A DNA stretch of 8,490 bases from DATGMB01 sp035293845. Lineage in GTDB: Bacteria; Acidobacteriota; Terriglobia; Bryobacterales; Bryobacteraceae. Within the stretch, counting starts at the first letter, position 1. Each line of letters starts with the position of its first letter. The notes under the pieces are model-generated. The model saw only the letters and a program-made list of their open reading frames with translations. It searched no databases and had not been told where the DNA came from. Shown here piece after piece: positions 6,044 to 8,490 of this stretch. A program made the translations under genes and the position numbers. The stretch covers positions 1 through 8,490 of the forward strand of contig DATGMB010000341.1 in NCBI GenBank assembly GCA_035293845.1, in the 5' to 3' direction.

Positions 6044-7285
6044 GTGAACCACACGGCAATCACGTGCCGGGGACTGGCCAAGCGGTATGACATCGGCGAG
6101 AGCCAGCCGGCCTACCGGACGTTGCGCGATACCATTACGGAAGTCTCCGCGAAGCCGTTCCGCGCGCTGCGGCGCGGCCGGCACGCGCCGCAGCCCAGCC
6201 GGGAGGAGCGCGAATGCTGGGCGCTGCGGGACGTTTCCTTCGAAATCGGGCAGGGCGAAGTGGTCGGGATCATCGGGCGCAACGGCGCGGGCAAGAGCAC
6301 GCTGCTCAAGGTGCTCTCGCGCATCACGGAGCCCAGCGCCGGTTATGCCGATGTCTACGGGCGCATCGGCACGCTGCTCGAAGTCGGCACCGGGTTTCAC
6401 CAGGAGCTCACCGGCCGCGAGAACATCTATTTGAACGGCGCCATCATCGGCATGAAGCGCGCCGACATCGCGCGCCAGTTCGACAGCATCGTGGCGTTCG
6501 CCGGAGTCGAGAAATTCGTCGATACGCCGGTGAAGCACTATTCGAGCGGCATGTACCTGCGGCTCGCGTTCGCCGTGGCCGCGCACCTGGAGCCCGAGAT
6601 CCTGTTCGTGGACGAAGTGCTGGCGGTCGGCGATATCGCGTTTCAGAAGAAATGCCTCGGCAAGATGAGCGACGTGGCGCGCGAAGGCCGCACGATTCTG
6701 TTCGTGAGCCACAACATGGGCGCGATCCGCGCGCTCTGCAGCCGCGGCATCGTTCTCGACCGCGGCACGGTCGTTGCCGATACCGATGTCAGCAGCAGCA
6801 TCGAGGCCTATCACCGCCTGACCGCCGAAGCGGCCGAAAGCCACGAGACCGGCGACGGGCGCGGCGGCATTACCATGCCGCGCCTCCTCTCGCATCCCGG
6901 GCGCTCGATCCGCCAGGGCGACGAGTTCGAGGTTGCGAGCACGCTGAACATCGATTGCGATGCCTCCGGCTTCACCGTGTGGTGCATCCTCGACGATATG
7001 TACCAGCGGCGCATCGCCTACGCGCGGTCCGACAGCGCCGACTTCGGCTCACGCGACAACTGGCGCGGGACGTACCAGCTCCGGGTGAAATGGCCGGCGC
7101 TATGGCTGGAGCCGGGCCTCTACACCATGGTGTTCCGCGTGCGCCTGCGAGGCGCCGGCTCGAAGGAACGCTACATTTCCGACGTGCTGCATCTCGACGT
7201 CAACGGCTTCAGCTCCGGACAGAATTCGATCCTTTCTCCGCGCAGCGAGTGGACGATCGAAGAGAAGCGGTCGGCCCAGGTGTAA
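6044..7285 (+). CDS. ABC transporter ATPase for polysaccharide/O-antigen export (Wzt/TagH type)
   Basis: From the GTG at 6044 the protein has 413 residues and begins VNHTAITCRGLAKRYDIG, a typical start for the family; the ATG at 5939 would add 35 residues without similarity. The ATP-binding domain fills about 1-255: Walker A GRNGAGKST (78-86), the Wzt/TagH-type GTGFHQELTGREN (116-128), a signature loop YSSGM (166-170) in place of LSGGQ, Walker B ILFVDE (186-191) and H-loop histidine 223. The long insert between the first strands (about 18-62) is also family-typical. Residues about 275-390 form a C-terminal beta-sandwich like the Wzt C domain, which binds the glycan to be exported. The product works at the inner membrane with a Wzm-type permease, but no permease gene is adjacent: lpxD is divergent on one side and a hypothetical gene convergent on the other. 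The substrate is unknown. Confidence 0.93.
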   Translation: MNHTAITCRGLAKRYDIGESQPAYRTLRDTITEVSAKPFRALRRGRHAPQPSREERECWALRDVSFEIGQGEVVGIIGRNGAGKSTLLKVLSRITEPSAGYADVYGRIGTLLEVGTGFHQELTGRENIYLNGAIIGMKRADIARQFDSIVAFAGVEKFVDTPVKHYSSGMYLRLAFAVAAHLEPEILFVDEVLAVGDIAFQKKCLGKMSDVAREGRTILFVSHNMGAIRALCSRGIVLDRGTVVADTDVSSSIEAYHRLTAEAAESHETGDGRGGITMPRLLSHPGRSIRQGDEFEVASTLNIDCDASGFTVWCILDDMYQRRIAYARSDSADFGSRDNWRGTYQLRVKWPALWLEPGLYTMVFRVRLRGAGSKERYISDVLHLDVNGFSSGQNSILSPRSEWTIEEKRSAQV

Positions 7286-7311
7286 AGGCGCAGTCGAACT
7301 CCCGAAGCCAT

Positions 7312-8454
7312 CTACTGCTTCTTGACGGTCTTTGGGTCCTTCTGCCCGCCCTCGCTCTGTTCCTTCGTCTTATCCTCCGGCAGCGGCTCCGGCGTCTCGC
7401 TATCGAACGTGATGGTCGTGTCGGCGGAGTACTTGCGATAGACGCGGAATTCCTCGTCGTTTTTCGTGAGATATTCGGCAGAGGCCATGATCGTCGAAGC
7501 CTTGAGCGGCAGCAGGAAGGTGTGGCCGGAGATGTCCTGGTAATCGTAATCGAGCACCGTCTCCGCGCGCTTGATCGGGAACCCGGCCGGGACGTCGATC
7601 GCCTCCAGCGTGACGCGCGTCACCATGTGGGTGTCGCGGTCGACATACACCAGCCCGCGGTACGCCGGCACGATATCCATTTTGCGGTCGTAATTGATGT
7701 GCCACTGCGACCGCGATTGATCCACGCGGTAGGAAAACACCAGCGTGCGGCGCCCGCGCAGCGTCGCCCAGTGGTCCCATTCGAAGTGCGCCTGCGTGCT
7801 GGGCTCGAAGATCTCCCGCATCATGCTGCCGAAATCGCCGGTCGTGGTGGCGCCGCCCAGGCTCTTGTAATCCTGGTTGGTCATGCTGTTGTTCACCAGG
7901 ATCAGCTTGTAGTCTTCCTTCTGGTCGAAGTAGCTCAGCTTGACCGTGAGGGTGTCCTGCAGATACCAGGTCGGGTCGCTCCCTGCCGCTCCGCCGTACT
8001 TGGTCCCCGGCGCGGGCGCGGCATACCGCCGCGTGACCTGCGTGCAGATGAAGTCGGGCAGGCTCTTGCTATAGTTCAGGGCGTAGTCCCGCACTTCGCT
8101 GATGATCGCCGCCTGCTCCTCCGAACTCGGCGGCGGAATCGGCGCGGGCTTGGCGTTGAGCGGCGCGAGCTTCGCGGCGGCGAGGTTTTGCGAGCGGTCG
8201 CGCAGCGCGTGCAGCGCATCGAGCGTTTTCGGGCCGATCCCCTGCCCCTGTAAGTCCTCGATGGTGCGGTCGTCGAGCCGCTCCGTGAGCGTGACTTTGG
8301 AGAGGAAGTTGGCCAGTTCTTTGTCGGTCATCTTCCCTTCCTTGATCATCTTCTGCGACGATTGCAGGAAGGAAACCAGTTTCTCCACGGTGAGGCTCTG
8401 GGCCATCGCCGCGAGACACACCGCGAAGACAGCGGCCAGCACGCGGTAACGCAT
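7312..8454 (-). CDS. Secreted hypothetical protein, acidobacterial type
   Basis: The protein has 380 residues and I cannot assign a function. The ATG at 8454 gives a clear signal peptide (MRYR, then hydrophobic 5-18, with AMA before Q19 as likely cleavage site); the upstream AGAGAA is a weak ribosome binding site. Residues 21-90 are a charged helical region with a GIGPKTLDALHAL segment. A Pro/Ala linker (about 93-110) follows, then the main domain (112-350) beginning EVRDYALNYSKSLPDFICTQVTRRY (120-144). That segment recurs, from my general recollection, in many secreted hypothetical proteins of Solibacter-like acidobacteria. The domain is rich in beta strands (LTVKLSYF, GLVYVDRDTHMVTRVTLEA, FLLPLKAS) and resembles outer-membrane or periplasmic proteins that handle lipid-like or hydrophobic ligands, but this is a shape impression only. 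The C-terminus (353-380) is Glu/Lys/Pro-rich and probably disordered. It converges on the ABC ATPase gene with a 26-base gap. Confidence 0.85.
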   Translation of the reverse strand: MRYRVLAAVFAVCLAAMAQSLTVEKLVSFLQSSQKMIKEGKMTDKELANFLSKVTLTERLDDRTIEDLQGQGIGPKTLDALHALRDRSQNLAAAKLAPLNAKPAPIPPPSSEEQAAIISEVRDYALNYSKSLPDFICTQVTRRYAAPAPGTKYGGAAGSDPTWYLQDTLTVKLSYFDQKEDYKLILVNNSMTNQDYKSLGGATTTGDFGSMMREIFEPSTQAHFEWDHWATLRGRRTLVFSYRVDQSRSQWHINYDRKMDIVPAYRGLVYVDRDTHMVTRVTLEAIDVPAGFPIKRAETVLDYDYQDISGHTFLLPLKASTIMASAEYLTKNDEEFRVYRKYSADTTITFDSETPEPLPEDKTKEQSEGGQKDPKTVKKQ

Positions 8455-8490
8455 AATTCTCTATTTTCGCACGGCCCGTCCCGTGGCCTC

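Noticed and set aside
5764..6093. Upstream extension of the lpxD reading frame (about 110 further residues) on the minus strand
   Set aside because: It has no LpxD character, covers the divergent intergenic region and the start of the ABC ATPase, and the ATG at 5763 matches the family start and has a ribosome binding site.
6214..8253. Very long open frame (679 codons) on the plus strand spanning the ABC ATPase and the hypothetical gene
   Set aside because: It is out of frame with the ABC ATPase and antisense to the secreted protein; its composition (Arg/His/Ala-rich) is that of a high-GC shadow frame.

Overview
The window (8490 bases, GC-rich) looks like a chromosomal piece of an acidobacterium, most likely of the Solibacter/Bryobacter type. 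This is inferred from protein style, not from any marker gene. The clues are a TadE/TadE/Tad-VWA minor-pilin cluster, a lipid A enzyme (so Gram-negative), and a secreted protein with a 'LPDFICTQVTRRY'-type segment that I associate with acidobacterial hypothetical proteins. There are no RNA genes, insertion sequences, CRISPR arrays or phage genes.

Layout. Bases 1-2886 (+) hold the end of a Tad (tight adherence / Flp pilus) type operon. It has a 5'-truncated TadE-like protein, a second TadE-like protein, and a 546-residue protein with an N-terminal Tad membrane domain and a VWA domain. All three carry a prepilin-like N-terminal hydrophobic segment and are probably exported envelope proteins of one assembly.

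Bases 2988-3268 (-) hold an intact DUF433 antitoxin-like gene. The first 15 or so codons of what was almost certainly its DUF5615 (PIN-like) toxin partner follow directly. The partner has lost its ATG (now CTG) and hits a stop after residue 16, so this is a decayed toxin-antitoxin module and the most notable observation here.

Bases 3394-5763 (-) hold a tight three-gene operon read leftwards: lpxD (lipid A acyltransferase), a LOG-family nucleotide phosphoribohydrolase, and a RimJ/RimL-like GNAT acetyltransferase. The first two genes overlap by 26 bases and the last two by 4 (ATGA). A 280-base divergent region (5764-6043) with a strong hairpin separates lpxD from a rightward Wzt/TagH-type polysaccharide ABC exporter ATPase (6044-7285), which has no permease beside it. 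A convergent, signal-peptide-bearing hypothetical protein (7312-8454, -) closes the window.

Most genes concern the cell envelope: pilus-like surface assembly, lipid A, polysaccharide export and a periplasmic or secreted protein. I found no clear new multi-gene system. The follow-up points are the toxin remnant, the large insertion in the VWA domain, the lpxD leader hairpin and the lone exporter ATPase.
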